From: Gordonia soli NBRC 108243
Lineage (GTDB): Bacteria; Actinomycetota; Actinomycetes; Mycobacteriales; Mycobacteriaceae
Direction: 5' to 3'
Assembly: GCF_000334455.1 (NCBI RefSeq)
Contig: NZ_BANX01000026.1
Location: 1 to 64,000 of the forward strand
DNA: 64,000 nt
The notes beneath the pieces were generated by a model that was not told the DNA's origin, did no database searches, and saw nothing but the letters and a program-made list of their open reading frames with translations. How positions within the stretch are numbered: the first letter of the stretch is position 1; the number at the start of each line of letters is the position of its first letter. Below are positions 42,695 through 53,448 of this stretch, piece by piece. A program made the position numbers and the translations under genes.

Positions 42695-43156
42695 GTGAAA
42701 TCGATCATCGTCACCACCTCCCGTTCTCCGCATGGCAACACCCGCCGGATCGCGGACGCGATCGGTCGATCCCTCGATGCCGAGATCGTCACGCCGACAC
42801 AGACGTCGTCTTCATATCTCGACGACGCCGAACTCGTGGGATTCGGGTCGGGGATCTACTACATGGGATTCGATCGTCGGTTGGTCGAGTTCATCGCGGC
42901 GCTACCGGAGAAGCAGGGTCGACGCGCGTTCGTGTTCGCAACCAGCGGGCTGCCCGAACCCCCGTTCCGTCGCTACACGAGAACGATCGGTCGGGCCTTG
43001 GAGCACAAAGGCTTCGAGGTCGTGGACACATTCGTGTGCCGCGGCCTCGACACGTGGGGCCCGTTCGGCGCAGTCGGTGGCGTGAACAAGGGGCATCCAG
43101 CCGCCGACGATCTCACCGAGGCCCGCGAGTTCGGCCGCCGACTCGCCGGCGGCTGA
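42695..43156 (+). CDS. Flavodoxin-domain protein
   Basis: A 153-residue flavodoxin-like protein. KSIIVTTSRSPHGNTRRIAD carries the FMN-phosphate loop (T-x-x-x-x-G-N-T). ELVGFGSGIYYMGFDRRLVE and RRAFVFATSGLPEPPFRRYT follow the second and third FMN loops, and FVCRGLDTWGPF ends the core. It binds FMN and passes electrons or acts as a quinone reductase. GTG 42695 follows GAAAGGA. Monocistronic. Confidence 0.85.
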   Translation: MKSIIVTTSRSPHGNTRRIADAIGRSLDAEIVTPTQTSSSYLDDAELVGFGSGIYYMGFDRRLVEFIAALPEKQGRRAFVFATSGLPEPPFRRYTRTIGRALEHKGFEVVDTFVCRGLDTWGPFGAVGGVNKGHPAADDLTEAREFGRRLAGG

Positions 43157-43291
43157 GATCGGGAATCACGCCCTGGCCCAAGTGATCGTTGATCGCGGGT
43201 GCCGGTCGGTTCGGGCGAGATTCAACGCGTCCGGGTCCGCGGCAGCCACACCGCGTCGGGCGTCACAGCGGGTGCGGGTTCGCTGCCAGTC

Positions 43292-43329
43292 CTACCGTTC
43301 GCTACCAAACCCTTGGTAGCGAACGGTAG
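43292..43329. repeat. Perfect 17-bp-arm palindrome with 4-base loop
   Basis: CTACCGTTCGCTACCAA at 43292-43308 and its exact reverse complement at 43313-43329 flank ACCC. A third partial copy of the motif (TGGTAGCGAA) follows at 43334-43343. It lies between the flavodoxin gene and the convergent immunity-like gene, where a bidirectional terminator would be expected. The extra half-site also fits a protein-binding or mobile-element palindrome. Confidence 0.85.
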
Positions 43330-43382
43330 TTCTGGTAGCGAATGCCGGCCGGGCCACTGCGGATCGGGTCGAGGCTTCGCGA

Positions 43383-43901
43383 TCACGGGGTGTCGAACAC
43401 CGACCAGCAGATGCTGTTCCGGCGATGCTGGTCGTCGATCACCAAGTCACGGATACCTGACGGCAGTTGCTCACGCTGCCACTGGCATTCCCGGTGTCGA
43501 ACGGCCTCGACCTGGTCCCGTGGAGCTGCCGCACAGGCAGCTTTGATCGCATACGCGGCCGCTCCGAGGTCGTGCTCGGGCACATGGGCGACCACCGCCG
43601 CTTGCCCCGCCGCGTAGGCGGCGTGACGGGCCGCCCCGCGCAAGTCGCGTGCCGCAGCCATCGCGTGACCACCGGCCGCGCGCGTCGGCATCATCGTCGC
43701 CTCTCCCCTCGCCCACACGCGGATCGCGTCGATCGCGTGTCGTGGTCGAGGGTCATCGGATCGCTCCTGCTCGAATAGGTCTAGGACGTGTTGGGCACAG
43801 GTCGCCGCCCAGAGCGCGAGCAGATGGTGATCGGCGTCGGTCAGCGAGCCGCCACGGCGGATGGTGACCAACCTGGGGTCGCGCTCGGTCGGCAGGATCA
43901 C
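43383..43901 (-). CDS. Putative immunity protein (Imm-5-like)
   Basis: A 172-residue protein: DPRLVTIRRGGSLTDADHHL, LALWAATCAQHVLDLFEQER, HAIDAIRVWARGEATMMPTR, AAYAAGQAAVVAHVPEHDLG and the end LVIDDQHRRNSICWSVF. This alpha-helical pattern is widely annotated as putative immunity protein in actinobacteria, inferred from polymorphic-toxin loci. No toxin gene adjoins it, so it is an orphan: an immunity remnant, or a family with another role. GTG 43901 precedes the conserved LPTERDPRLVTIRRGG. Confidence 0.8.
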   Translation of the reverse strand: MILPTERDPRLVTIRRGGSLTDADHHLLALWAATCAQHVLDLFEQERSDDPRPRHAIDAIRVWARGEATMMPTRAAGGHAMAAARDLRGAARHAAYAAGQAAVVAHVPEHDLGAAAYAIKAACAAAPRDQVEAVRHRECQWQREQLPSGIRDLVIDDQHRRNSICWSVFDTP

Positions 43902-44006
43902 CGACCCGATGTTGTCAGACCGCCGCAGCCTCCGATGCGCAACGGGACCCAAATTGCATGCGGCGTGTCCGTATTGCAAATCACCTCGAGGTGCAAAAAT
44001 CGCTTC

Positions 44007-44297
44007 GTGACCGCGAACTGGCGGATCCTGGTGCGGTCACGCCGACTGCCTGAACGCAGTTGGTTGTCGTGGCTCGCGATCCCCTTCGTGTACGAGATCT
44101 ACACGCTCATCCGCGGACCCATCGTCGACTGGTACCCCTACCCGTTCATCGACCCGCGCCGCCAAGGCTACCTGTCGATGAGCATCACGCTGGTCGTCGT
44201 CTTCGTCGGGATGGAATTGATGGCATTCGGTGTCTACTGGCTGGTTACGCGTGGCCGCGATGCGAAACGCCGCACGGACCCATCGGCGATCACCTGA
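44007..44297 (+). pseudogene. 5'-truncated Pr6Pr-type membrane protein
   Basis: GTG 44007 opens 96 codons: RRLPERSWLSWLAIPFVYEI, then YTLIRGPIVDWYPYPFIDPR and SITLVVVFVGMELMAFGVYW. The Y-T-L-x-R-G-x-x-x-x-W-Y-P-Y-P-F-x-D-P block is the C-terminal signature of Pr6Pr-family membrane proteins, which normally have about six helices and ~200 residues. Only the last two to three helices remain. The upstream sequence is unrelated and belongs to the region divergent to the immunity-like gene. Could still be expressed as a short membrane protein; I favour a deletion relic. Confidence 0.6.
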
Positions 44298-44346
44298 TCG
44301 ACGGCGGTGCTCGCCGGCCCCGCCGTGCGCCCGACGGCGCCACCGG

Positions 44347-44961
44347 TCAGATCGTCTTCCGCCAGACGATGGCGTACCGGAACATCGGCAACTGCCGAAA
44401 ACTCGCTCCGGGCAGGATAGATCCCGCCGCCGAGCGGACGTCGCGATAGCTGTGCGGCGGCGGCCACACCGTCGGTGCGTCGTGCTCCCAGAGCCCGCGT
44501 CGCCAGGAGTACCACCGGTGTTGGACAACGCCCCACAGACTCATCGCGATCTCCCTGGGCCGGGTGGCCTTCGCCAGACCGATGATGACGACCACACCGC
44601 CCGGGTTGGCTAGTTCCGCATATCGGAGCAGGGCGGCCTCGAGATCGGGCAGATGATGCAACGTCGCGACCGAGGCGACGACGTCGAAGGTCTGATCGAA
44701 CCGATGGGACATGACATCGTCGGCGATCCAGTTGATGTCGGGGTGTGCCACACCTGCCTCAGCCGCTGCGGCATCGAGCACCCGTGTGTCGCAATCGATC
44801 GCGGTGACATCTGGCAGTCGACGACGCAAATCGACCGCCAGCAACCCGTTGCCGGTACCCACATCCAAGGCGCTGCGCGCACTCTCCGGAATCGCTGACA
44901 GCACCACAGAGTGGTAGTGGATGTTGTGATTCCACCTCGGTCGTCCGGGCGCGGGCGTCAC
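44347..44961 (-). CDS. Class I SAM-dependent methyltransferase
   Basis: A 204-residue methyltransferase. Motif I is ALDVGTGNGLLAVDLRRR, followed by VTAIDCDTRVL (acidic ribose-binding end of strand 2), INWIADDVMSH and TFDVVASVATLHHLPDLEAA (motif IV region), then LANPGGVVVIIGLAK (motif VI). The N-terminus has HNIHYHSVVL. The C-terminal part (LWGVVQHRWYSWRRG) may recognise substrate. Substrate unknown; small molecules are usual for this class. ATG 44961. Convergent with the Pr6Pr relic. Confidence 0.85.
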   Translation of the reverse strand: MTPAPGRPRWNHNIHYHSVVLSAIPESARSALDVGTGNGLLAVDLRRRLPDVTAIDCDTRVLDAAAAEAGVAHPDINWIADDVMSHRFDQTFDVVASVATLHHLPDLEAALLRYAELANPGGVVVIIGLAKATRPREIAMSLWGVVQHRWYSWRRGLWEHDAPTVWPPPHSYRDVRSAAGSILPGASFRQLPMFRYAIVWRKTI

Positions 44962-45045
44962 CTCGCCGAGCCTAACGTGCTCTGCCGGCGGTGGTCGTGG
45001 GCAACGGGCAGGCGTCGTGGTCGGTGACCATGAGGGCTGAACCGA

Positions 45046-45477
45046 CTAGCGGAGCTTCTCCCCGTACACGCGCTCGATGTGGAGGGTCATCAGCACCCGA
45101 CGGTCGGAGACCATCACCGATCGGTACTCGTCCCAGTCCGGGTGTTCACCCGCACCCCGGCGGTAGTACTCGACCAGTGCATCCACCTCGGGTCCGTCGG
45201 GCTCGGTCCCAGGCCCGGTCAGAGTGACCGCACCCTCGGCGGTCGCCCACGTGTATCCGTCCGCGCTGGTGAACTCGACCGCGGCCCGGGGGTCGCGACG
45301 GAGGTTCACGGTCTTGGCCCGGCCCGCGGTCATCGACACCAAGACGGTGTCGGCGTCGCGGTCGTAGACGGTGGTCACCGGTGAGAGCTGCGGGAGTCCG
45401 TTCGCCCGAATCGTCGCCAGGATGCCCAGCGAACTGTCGGCGATGAGGGTGCGGGGGTCATATGTGTCGTCGGCCAT
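45046..45477 (-). CDS. PPOX-class F420-dependent oxidoreductase
   Basis: A 143-residue split beta-barrel protein: LIADSSLGILATIRANGLPQ, LSPVTTVYDRDADTVLVSMT, AGRAKTVNLRRDPRAAVEFT, WATAEGAVTLTGPG and EEYRSVMVSDRRVLMTLHIE-like ending. This is the layout of the flavin/deazaflavin oxidoreductases of mycobacterial PPOX type, which use F420H2 to reduce cofactors or xenobiotics such as biliverdin-like compounds. R-x-K-T-x-N-L is the phosphate-binding element. ATG 45477 (MADDTYDPR); the longer frame has a basic tail without sense. Confidence 0.85.
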   Translation of the reverse strand: MADDTYDPRTLIADSSLGILATIRANGLPQLSPVTTVYDRDADTVLVSMTAGRAKTVNLRRDPRAAVEFTSADGYTWATAEGAVTLTGPGTEPDGPEVDALVEYYRRGAGEHPDWDEYRSVMVSDRRVLMTLHIERVYGEKLR

Positions 45478-45654
45478 ACCGGGGAAACCTCGCCGCGGCC
45501 GGGGACATTCCTGGCGAGGTCGCAAAATATCCGGCGTGACGGATCGTATCTACGCTGGTGAGAGGGGGGATCAGTGGTGTGGTCGGCCTGATCACCAGGT
45601 GAACCCCACGCATCAGGCCCTCGGCTGGACAGACCGTCCCGTAGAGTGCGACGC

Positions 45655-46368
45655 ATGATCAAGCGCCTCTTCGTAGTCCTGGCGGGAACGGCCATGCTCG
45701 CGGCCGGATCCGCTTTCTCTGTCACCCAGCATGCCGAAGCAGCCCCAGGATGCCCCGACGTGGAGGCGATCTTCGCCCGCGGCACGGTCGAGCCGGGTGC
45801 ACCACTCGGATTGACCGGAGCGGCATTCGGTGAGGCTCTGCGTAATCAGCTCCCCAGCAAGTCGGTGAATGTTCGCGCCGTCAACTACGAGGCGAGCGCC
45901 AACTTCAACAATCGCCTCGCCTTCGCGCACTCCGTCATCGACGGCATCGAAGACGTGCAGGCCCGTGTGAAGAGCGTGGCCGCCAAGTGCGCGAAGACGA
46001 AGATCGTCCTGGGCGGCTACTCGCAGGGTGCGGCGGTTGTCGGCTACTCCGCGAGTGACGGCATCAAGGCGCTGGGTCAGTACGCCCGCTACCAGGCAGA
46101 CGTGCCTCCCGCCCTGTCCGCAGACCTGAGCCGACGCATTGCCGCGGTCGTCCTCTTCGCGCCGCCGTCGGATCGGTTCCTGCGTGACGGCGGGGCACCG
46201 GCTCTGCGCGTGTCGCCGAAGGTCGCCAACCGCACCGTCCGCTACTGCATCCCCGGCGACAACATCTGTAACGGCGCGCCGCTTGCACAGCCGAACGGCC
46301 TGCATGTGCTCTACACCGTGAACGGTGACGCCCTGCGGGCTGCGCAGTACGTGAAAGCACGCGTCTGA
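45655..46368 (+). CDS. Cutinase-family esterase
   Basis: A 237-residue exported hydrolase. Signal peptide FVVLAGTAMLAAGSAFS with cleavage near AEA-AP. Catalytic core: CPDVEAIFARGTVEPGAPLG (first cysteine and oxyanion region), the nucleophile serine in IVLGGYSQGAAVVGY, the acid in RYCIPGDNICNG and the histidine in NGLHVLYTVNG. Disulfides join the N-terminal and mid cysteines. Members hydrolyse cutin-like polyesters, Tween or lipids outside the cell. ATG 45655; GTG 45646 is possible. A terminator hairpin follows directly. Confidence 0.9.
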   Translation: MIKRLFVVLAGTAMLAAGSAFSVTQHAEAAPGCPDVEAIFARGTVEPGAPLGLTGAAFGEALRNQLPSKSVNVRAVNYEASANFNNRLAFAHSVIDGIEDVQARVKSVAAKCAKTKIVLGGYSQGAAVVGYSASDGIKALGQYARYQADVPPALSADLSRRIAAVVLFAPPSDRFLRDGGAPALRVSPKVANRTVRYCIPGDNICNGAPLAQPNGLHVLYTVNGDALRAAQYVKARV

Positions 46369-46382
46369 TCTGAACTCACGAT

Positions 46383-46411
46383 GAAGGGGCCCTCGACACG
46401 AGGGCCCCTTC
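46383..46411. terminator. Bidirectional intrinsic terminator
   Basis: GAAGGGGCCCTCG at 46383-46395 pairs with CGAGGGCCCCTTC at 46399-46411 around a three-base loop. It lies 15 bases after the cutinase stop and 29 bases past the end of the convergent glyoxalase gene, so it can serve both. Confidence 0.85.
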
Positions 46412-46439
46412 GTCGTTTCCAGCCCGCGGTTTCCGACTG

Positions 46440-46877
46440 TCAGTCCAAGCAGAACTCGTTGCCCTCCGGGTCGGCCATCACGATCTGGCCCGCCGACAAC
46501 GGCAGCGCGGGTTCGAAGCGCTCGAGACGGGTCGCACCCGTAGCGACCAAACGCTCGGCGACCTGCTCGAGCGCCGCCATCCGCTCGTCACCCTCGAGTC
46601 CCGGCGCTGCCCGCACGTCGAGGTGGACCCGATTCTTGGCAGATTTGCCCTCCGCGACGCGCTGGAAGAAGATCCGCGGTCCCGCACCCGTGGGGTCGAC
46701 GACTGCCGAGGCGTCGTTGTGGCGCTCGGGTGGGATGTCGAGGGCCAGCAACCCCTCGGGCCAGGAGTCGAAGCCCGGTGGTGGCGGAGCGATCTCGTAG
46801 CCCAGCAGGTCGGCCCAGAACGCAGCCAGGGCAGCCGGGTCAGCGCAGTCGAATGTCACCTGTATCTCGGTCGCCAT
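46440..46877 (-). CDS. VOC/glyoxalase-like protein
   Basis: A 145-residue vicinal-oxygen-chelate protein of the glyoxalase-like (PF18029-type) group: EIQVTFDCADPAALAAFWAD, LLGYEIAPPPPGFDSWP, RIFFQRVAEGKSAKNRVHLD and QIVMADPEGNEFCLD. The conserved N-R-V-H-L-D and M-x-D-P-E-G-N-E-F motifs supply potential metal ligands. Substrate unknown. ATG 46877 follows GAGAGGAACGCGAAC. It faces the furA-katG operon divergently. Confidence 0.85.
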   Translation of the reverse strand: MATEIQVTFDCADPAALAAFWADLLGYEIAPPPPGFDSWPEGLLALDIPPERHNDASAVVDPTGAGPRIFFQRVAEGKSAKNRVHLDVRAAPGLEGDERMAALEQVAERLVATGATRLERFEPALPLSAGQIVMADPEGNEFCLD

Positions 46878-47041
46878 GTTCGCGTTCCTCTCGTGATCGC
46901 CGTCGGAATCCACTCTCGCATCGATCGAGGTCAGCCTGTGTCCGCATTCGTCGAGAGTCGGCAACCGCCGCGCAGCGCCCCGTCGTAGATGACCCGCCAA
47001 ACGGGATGGCGCAACCCTTTTCGTTGCTGTTCGGTGAAACT

Positions 47042-47060
47042 TGATCAATTCCAGAAAAGC
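47042..47060 (+). promoter_or_regulatory. FurA operator-like element
   Basis: TTGATCAATTCCAGAAAAG closely resembles the AT-rich sequence in front of mycobacterial furA (TTGAC-x-x-ATTCCAGAAAAG, from memory), where FurA autorepresses the furA-katG operon. It lies about 40 bases before the furA start in otherwise GC-rich DNA. Confidence 0.7.
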
Positions 47061-47097
47061 GCTGCGTCGAGCGCCAGCCATGACTAGGGTTGGCCTC

Positions 47098-49810
<2,713 letters not shown>

Positions 49811-49825
49811 CTCGGCACGCATCAC

Positions 49826-49867
49826 GACGACGGCACCCCCGCGGGACACCGCGGGGGTGCCGTCGTC
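49826..49867 (+). terminator. Strong terminator of furA-katG
   Basis: GACGACGGCACCCCCGCGG at 49826-49844 pairs perfectly (19 bp) with 49849-49867 around GACA, starting 15 bases after the katG stop. No T-run, as is typical of high-GC actinobacteria. Confidence 0.9.
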
Positions 49868-50047
49868 AGTTGCGCCGGAATGTGCTGGCACACGCACCGG
49901 CTCACCTGCACCGGAACGGCTGTGACATTCTGCACTCCCACGCGACTTTCGGCGTGAGCATGCCGCCCGGTAATCTTTCGAATGGGGAAAGAAATCAACG
50001 CGATCTGCCGCATCACGGCAGGTGGATCGTGATGGGCAGATCATGTC

Positions 50048-50068
50048 GTCGACGACGGAATCGTCGAC
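50048..50068. promoter_or_regulatory. Inverted repeat before alkB
   Basis: GTCGACGA at 50048-50055 and TCGTCGAC at 50061-50068 are exact inverted copies with a five-base spacer, 24 bases before the alkB ATG. A candidate operator for an alkane-responsive regulator; no regulator gene is adjacent. Confidence 0.5.
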
Positions 50069-50092
50069 AACTGTTCTGCGGGGTGGGAAAAC

Positions 50093-51289
50093 ATGAATAT
50101 CGGGGGGGATCTCTGGCGAGACCCGAAAAGACACTTCTGGTTGTGCGGAATCGTGATTCCGCTCAGCCCGTTCCTGTCGTGGGTTCTCGTTCATTATCTG
50201 AAGCTCGGAATCTTCTGGGCCAGTGGCGCTTTGCTCGTGGGCGTGATCATTCCGATCGTCGACCGGTTCACCGGCACCGATCGGAGCAGTCCGCCGGAGG
50301 AAGCGATGGCGGCGTTGGAAGACGACCGCTTCTATCGGTGGTGCGTGTACCTGTACCTGCCGATGCAGTACGCGGGGCTGGTGTTCGCATGCTGGGTGTG
50401 GACGACCGCCTCGATGGGGACGGCCGAACGCCTGGGTCTGGCACTGACCGTCGGCGTGGTCGCCGGTGTCGGGATCAATGCTGCACATGAGTTGGGCCAC
50501 AAGAGGACTCGACACGAGCGCCGTCTGGCCAGGATCGCTTTGGCACAGTCCTGGTACGGCCACTTCTATGTCGAGCACAACCACGGTCACCACCTGAAGG
50601 TGGCCACGCCCGACGACCCGGCGAGCGCGCGGTTCGGCGAGACGTTCTGGCATTTCCTGCCGCGGTCGGTGTTCGGGGGTCTGCGGTCGGGATGGCGGCA
50701 CGAGTCGGCCCGACTGAATCGGCGCGGCCAGCTGCGCTGGGGTCTTCGCAACGACCTGGTGCTGGGCTGGCTCACCAGTCTCGGACTGTTCGCTGCGTTG
50801 GTCGCGGTCTTCGGATGGCAGGTCGCGCCGTATCTGGTCCTGCAGGCGGCGATCGGCGTCGTCCTGCTCGAGACGGCCAACTACATCGAGCACTACGGAC
50901 TACTGCGCGAGACGACTCCGCGCGGCCGGTACGTTCGGGTGTCACCGCGACACAGCTGGAACAGTGATCATGTGTGCAGCAACGCATTCCTGTATCACCT
51001 GCAGCGACACAGCGATCACCACGCGAATCCGATGCGGCGCTATCAGACATTGCGCTCGGCCCGGGAGGCCCCCCAGCTACCGGCGGGGTACGCGGCGATG
51101 GGATTGCTCGCCTACATCCCTCCGGTGTGGCGTCGCGTGATCCATCCGCGCCTGCTCGCCCACTACGACGGCGACGTGACATTGGTGAATCACGGTCCCA
51201 CCCGTGCCCCTCTGACGCAGCGCATCGCCGGTCCGTTACGGCGTCCGGCCCGGCGAGCGGACTCCGCGGGAGTAGGCGCAGCGTCGTGA
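50093..51289 (+). CDS. alkB: AlkB-type alkane 1-monooxygenase
   Basis: A 398-residue integral-membrane diiron hydroxylase. The eight-histidine ligand set is intact: HELGHK at residues 132-137, EHNHGHH at 161-167 and LQRHSDHH at 303-310; the AlkB-specific motif NYIEHYGL is at 263-270. Six membrane helices are expected, with strong segments at 17-40, 43-58, 84-106, 115-131 and 223-262. It oxidises terminal methyl groups of alkanes using O2 and electrons from rubredoxin. No rubredoxin or rubredoxin-reductase gene adjoins it and no C-terminal rubredoxin is fused, so electrons must come from elsewhere. ATG 50093 follows GGGGTGGG. Confidence 0.92.
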   Translation: MNIGGDLWRDPKRHFWLCGIVIPLSPFLSWVLVHYLKLGIFWASGALLVGVIIPIVDRFTGTDRSSPPEEAMAALEDDRFYRWCVYLYLPMQYAGLVFACWVWTTASMGTAERLGLALTVGVVAGVGINAAHELGHKRTRHERRLARIALAQSWYGHFYVEHNHGHHLKVATPDDPASARFGETFWHFLPRSVFGGLRSGWRHESARLNRRGQLRWGLRNDLVLGWLTSLGLFAALVAVFGWQVAPYLVLQAAIGVVLLETANYIEHYGLLRETTPRGRYVRVSPRHSWNSDHVCSNAFLYHLQRHSDHHANPMRRYQTLRSAREAPQLPAGYAAMGLLAYIPPVWRRVIHPRLLAHYDGDVTLVNHGPTRAPLTQRIAGPLRRPARRADSAGVGAAS

Positions 51290-51376
51290 CCTGGTCTGGG
51301 GGTGGTGTCAGCACCACCCCCAGAACTACAGCGCACACCAGTGATCGCGCGTGGACATCGTCATAGCGTCGGCGGC

Positions 51377-52696
51377 ATGATGACAGAACCCATGACGATC
51401 GAACCCGACGCGCCACCGACCATCACCACCGAAACCGGGCCGGACACACCGGCCGGGCAGCCGCGTGCTCCCTATCGCAACGCGTGGCTCGCGATGGCCC
51501 GCAACCCGGTTCGGTACCTGTTGTCCTCGGATCCGTGGCGCGCGCTGACCCATCTGGCCGTGTCCCTGGTGCTCGGGTGGATTCAGTTCGGCCTGTTCAT
51601 CGTCATCATCCTCCTGCCGTTCGCGCCCGCGTGGTCGTATGTACTCGCCAAGCTCGAGCGTCGACGGGTCGCACTGCTCCGCCTCGCGCCGATCGCCGAC
51701 CCCCACCGGACCCTCTACTCGCGCGGCGTCGCCGCCCACATCGGCGACCGCCTCGCCGAGACGTCCACATGGCGTGAGACCGGCTACTCGCTGATCCTCG
51801 CGGCAGCCACGCCGTTCCTGTCGATCGGCCTCGTCGTCCTGGGGGCGGCGGTCGGAGGGACCATCTTCGCGCCGGCCTTCACCGACACCGATCCGATGAT
51901 GTTCGGCGGCTGGACGATCGACACCCCGGCCGAGGCGTGGACCGCAACCGTGATCGGCATCGTGTTGCTCATCCCCGCGGTCTATCTGTGCGCCGCCGTC
52001 TCGGCGATCCTCGCATCGCTCGCCCAGGCGCTGCTCGGGCCGCGAGAGGAAGAACTCGCCGCTCAACTGGCCGACGTGCGTGCCTCGCGCGGAATCCTAA
52101 TGAACTCGTTCGAGGGCGAACGACGTCGGATCGAGCGCGACCTGCACGACGGACCGCAACGAGACCTTGTCGCGTTGTCGATGCAATTGGGCGAACTCCA
52201 ACTCGCCGTCGACGACGACGATGTCCGCACCCAGGTGATCGCGGCGCAAGCCCGCGTGGAGGGTGCACTCTCGGGCCTGCGCGACACCGTGCGCGGTGTC
52301 TACCCGCAGGTGCTCGACGATCACGGGGTGACGGCAGCCCTGATCGAACTCGGTCGCGGTCCGCTCCCCGTGCACGTGGTGCCGCAGGGCTCGTGGCACC
52401 ACACCCGACGATTCACCCCCGAGGTCGAGAAGGCGATCTATTACACCGGTAGTGAAGCGGTCACCAACGCGACCAAACACGCGCGCGCGCATGCCGTCAC
52501 CATCTATCTGAGCGAGGACGACACGACGATCTCGATGGAGATCGTCGACGACGGGATCGGTGGCGCGACGACCGATCGCGGGTCGGGACTGTCGGGTCTG
52601 GTCGAGCGTGCCGCAGCCGTCGGTGCGCGACTGGACATCGACAGCCCACAGGGTGGACCGACCGTGCTGCGCTGGTCGAAGACCAAGGAGCTGTAG
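51377..52696 (+). CDS. NarL-type sensor histidine kinase
   Basis: A 439-residue kinase. Residues 60-90, 138-165 and 188-215 are membrane segments of a putative-sensor domain. Residues 245-265 hold the dimerisation/phosphoacceptor helix, ERRRIERDLHDGPQRDLV, with His257. The HATPase_c domain has SEAVTNATKHARAHAVTIYL (N box), EIVDDGIGG (G1) and DRGSGLSGLVERAAAVGARL (G2). Such HisKA_3 kinases pair with LuxR-type regulators; the response-regulator gene begins three bases after the stop. ATG 51377. The stimulus is unknown, probably envelope-related. Confidence 0.92.
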   Translation: MMTEPMTIEPDAPPTITTETGPDTPAGQPRAPYRNAWLAMARNPVRYLLSSDPWRALTHLAVSLVLGWIQFGLFIVIILLPFAPAWSYVLAKLERRRVALLRLAPIADPHRTLYSRGVAAHIGDRLAETSTWRETGYSLILAAATPFLSIGLVVLGAAVGGTIFAPAFTDTDPMMFGGWTIDTPAEAWTATVIGIVLLIPAVYLCAAVSAILASLAQALLGPREEELAAQLADVRASRGILMNSFEGERRRIERDLHDGPQRDLVALSMQLGELQLAVDDDDVRTQVIAAQARVEGALSGLRDTVRGVYPQVLDDHGVTAALIELGRGPLPVHVVPQGSWHHTRRFTPEVEKAIYYTGSEAVTNATKHARAHAVTIYLSEDDTTISMEIVDDGIGGATTDRGSGLSGLVERAAAVGARLDIDSPQGGPTVLRWSKTKEL

Positions 52697-52699
52697 CGG

Positions 52700-53326
52700 G
52701 TGCGGATCGTGGTGGCCGAGGACTCGATCCTCCTCGCAGAGGGGCTGACGCGAATCCTCGAGAAGGCCGGGCACGAGGTCGTCGCGACCGTGACCGATGC
52801 CGACACGCTGCGCCGCAGCGTCGGTGACGACGTCGATCTCGTCGTCACCGACGTCCGCATGCCGCCCGGTCACGGCGACGACGGACTCCGTGCGGCACTC
52901 GAGATCCGCACCGTCCGACGAGAACTCCCCGTCCTGGTGCTCTCCCAGTACGTCGCCTCGGCATACGCTCGCGAACTCCTGGACTCCGGCGGCGCGGTCG
53001 GGTACCTGCTCAAGGAACGCGTGGGACGGGTCGCCGACTTCCTCCGGGCGATCGCGACGGTGGCCGAGGGCGGCGTGATCGTCGACCCGGAGGTCATCAG
53101 CACGATGCTGCGGACCTCCGTGCTCGACCGTCTGACACCACGGGAGCGCGAAGTCCTCACCGCGATGTCGGAGGGATTGTCGAACACCCAGATCGCAGTG
53201 CGCCTCACCGTCTCCGACGCAGCGGTCGCGAAGCATGTCGCCAACATCTTCACCAAGCTCGATCTGCCGCCGGAGGAGGGCAATCGGCGGGTGCGGGCGA
53301 TCCTCACCTATCTGGCAGAGCACTGA
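52700..53326 (+). CDS. NarL/LuxR-family response regulator
   Basis: A 208-residue regulator. Receiver: VVAEDSILLAEGLTRILEKA with the acidic pair, phosphoacceptor Asp51 in DLVVTDVRMPPGHGDDG, switch serine in PVLVLSQYV and Lys in YLLKERVG. LuxR-type HTH at residues ~145-205: LDRLTPREREVLTAMSEGLS, NTQIAVRLTVSDAAVAKHVA, NIFTKLDL. GTG 52700, three bases after the kinase stop. Phosphorylated by the upstream kinase and activates unknown targets, perhaps including the next membrane protein. Confidence 0.93.
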   Translation: MRIVVAEDSILLAEGLTRILEKAGHEVVATVTDADTLRRSVGDDVDLVVTDVRMPPGHGDDGLRAALEIRTVRRELPVLVLSQYVASAYARELLDSGGAVGYLLKERVGRVADFLRAIATVAEGGVIVDPEVISTMLRTSVLDRLTPREREVLTAMSEGLSNTQIAVRLTVSDAAVAKHVANIFTKLDLPPEEGNRRVRAILTYLAEH

Positions 53327-53448
53327 CCGGCAGTCGGATCAGGTCGCACCCGACGTTCTTCCGCTCCGAGTCCCTCCTCCCGCCGCGGACATGACGCGGA
53401 GGGACGAGTTCGGGGCGGAAGGACGCTGTGCGACATAGGGTGTGCACC

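Noticed and set aside
51289..51377. Rubredoxin gene after alkB
   Set aside because: No C-x-x-C-G pair pattern is present in any frame of the short gap.
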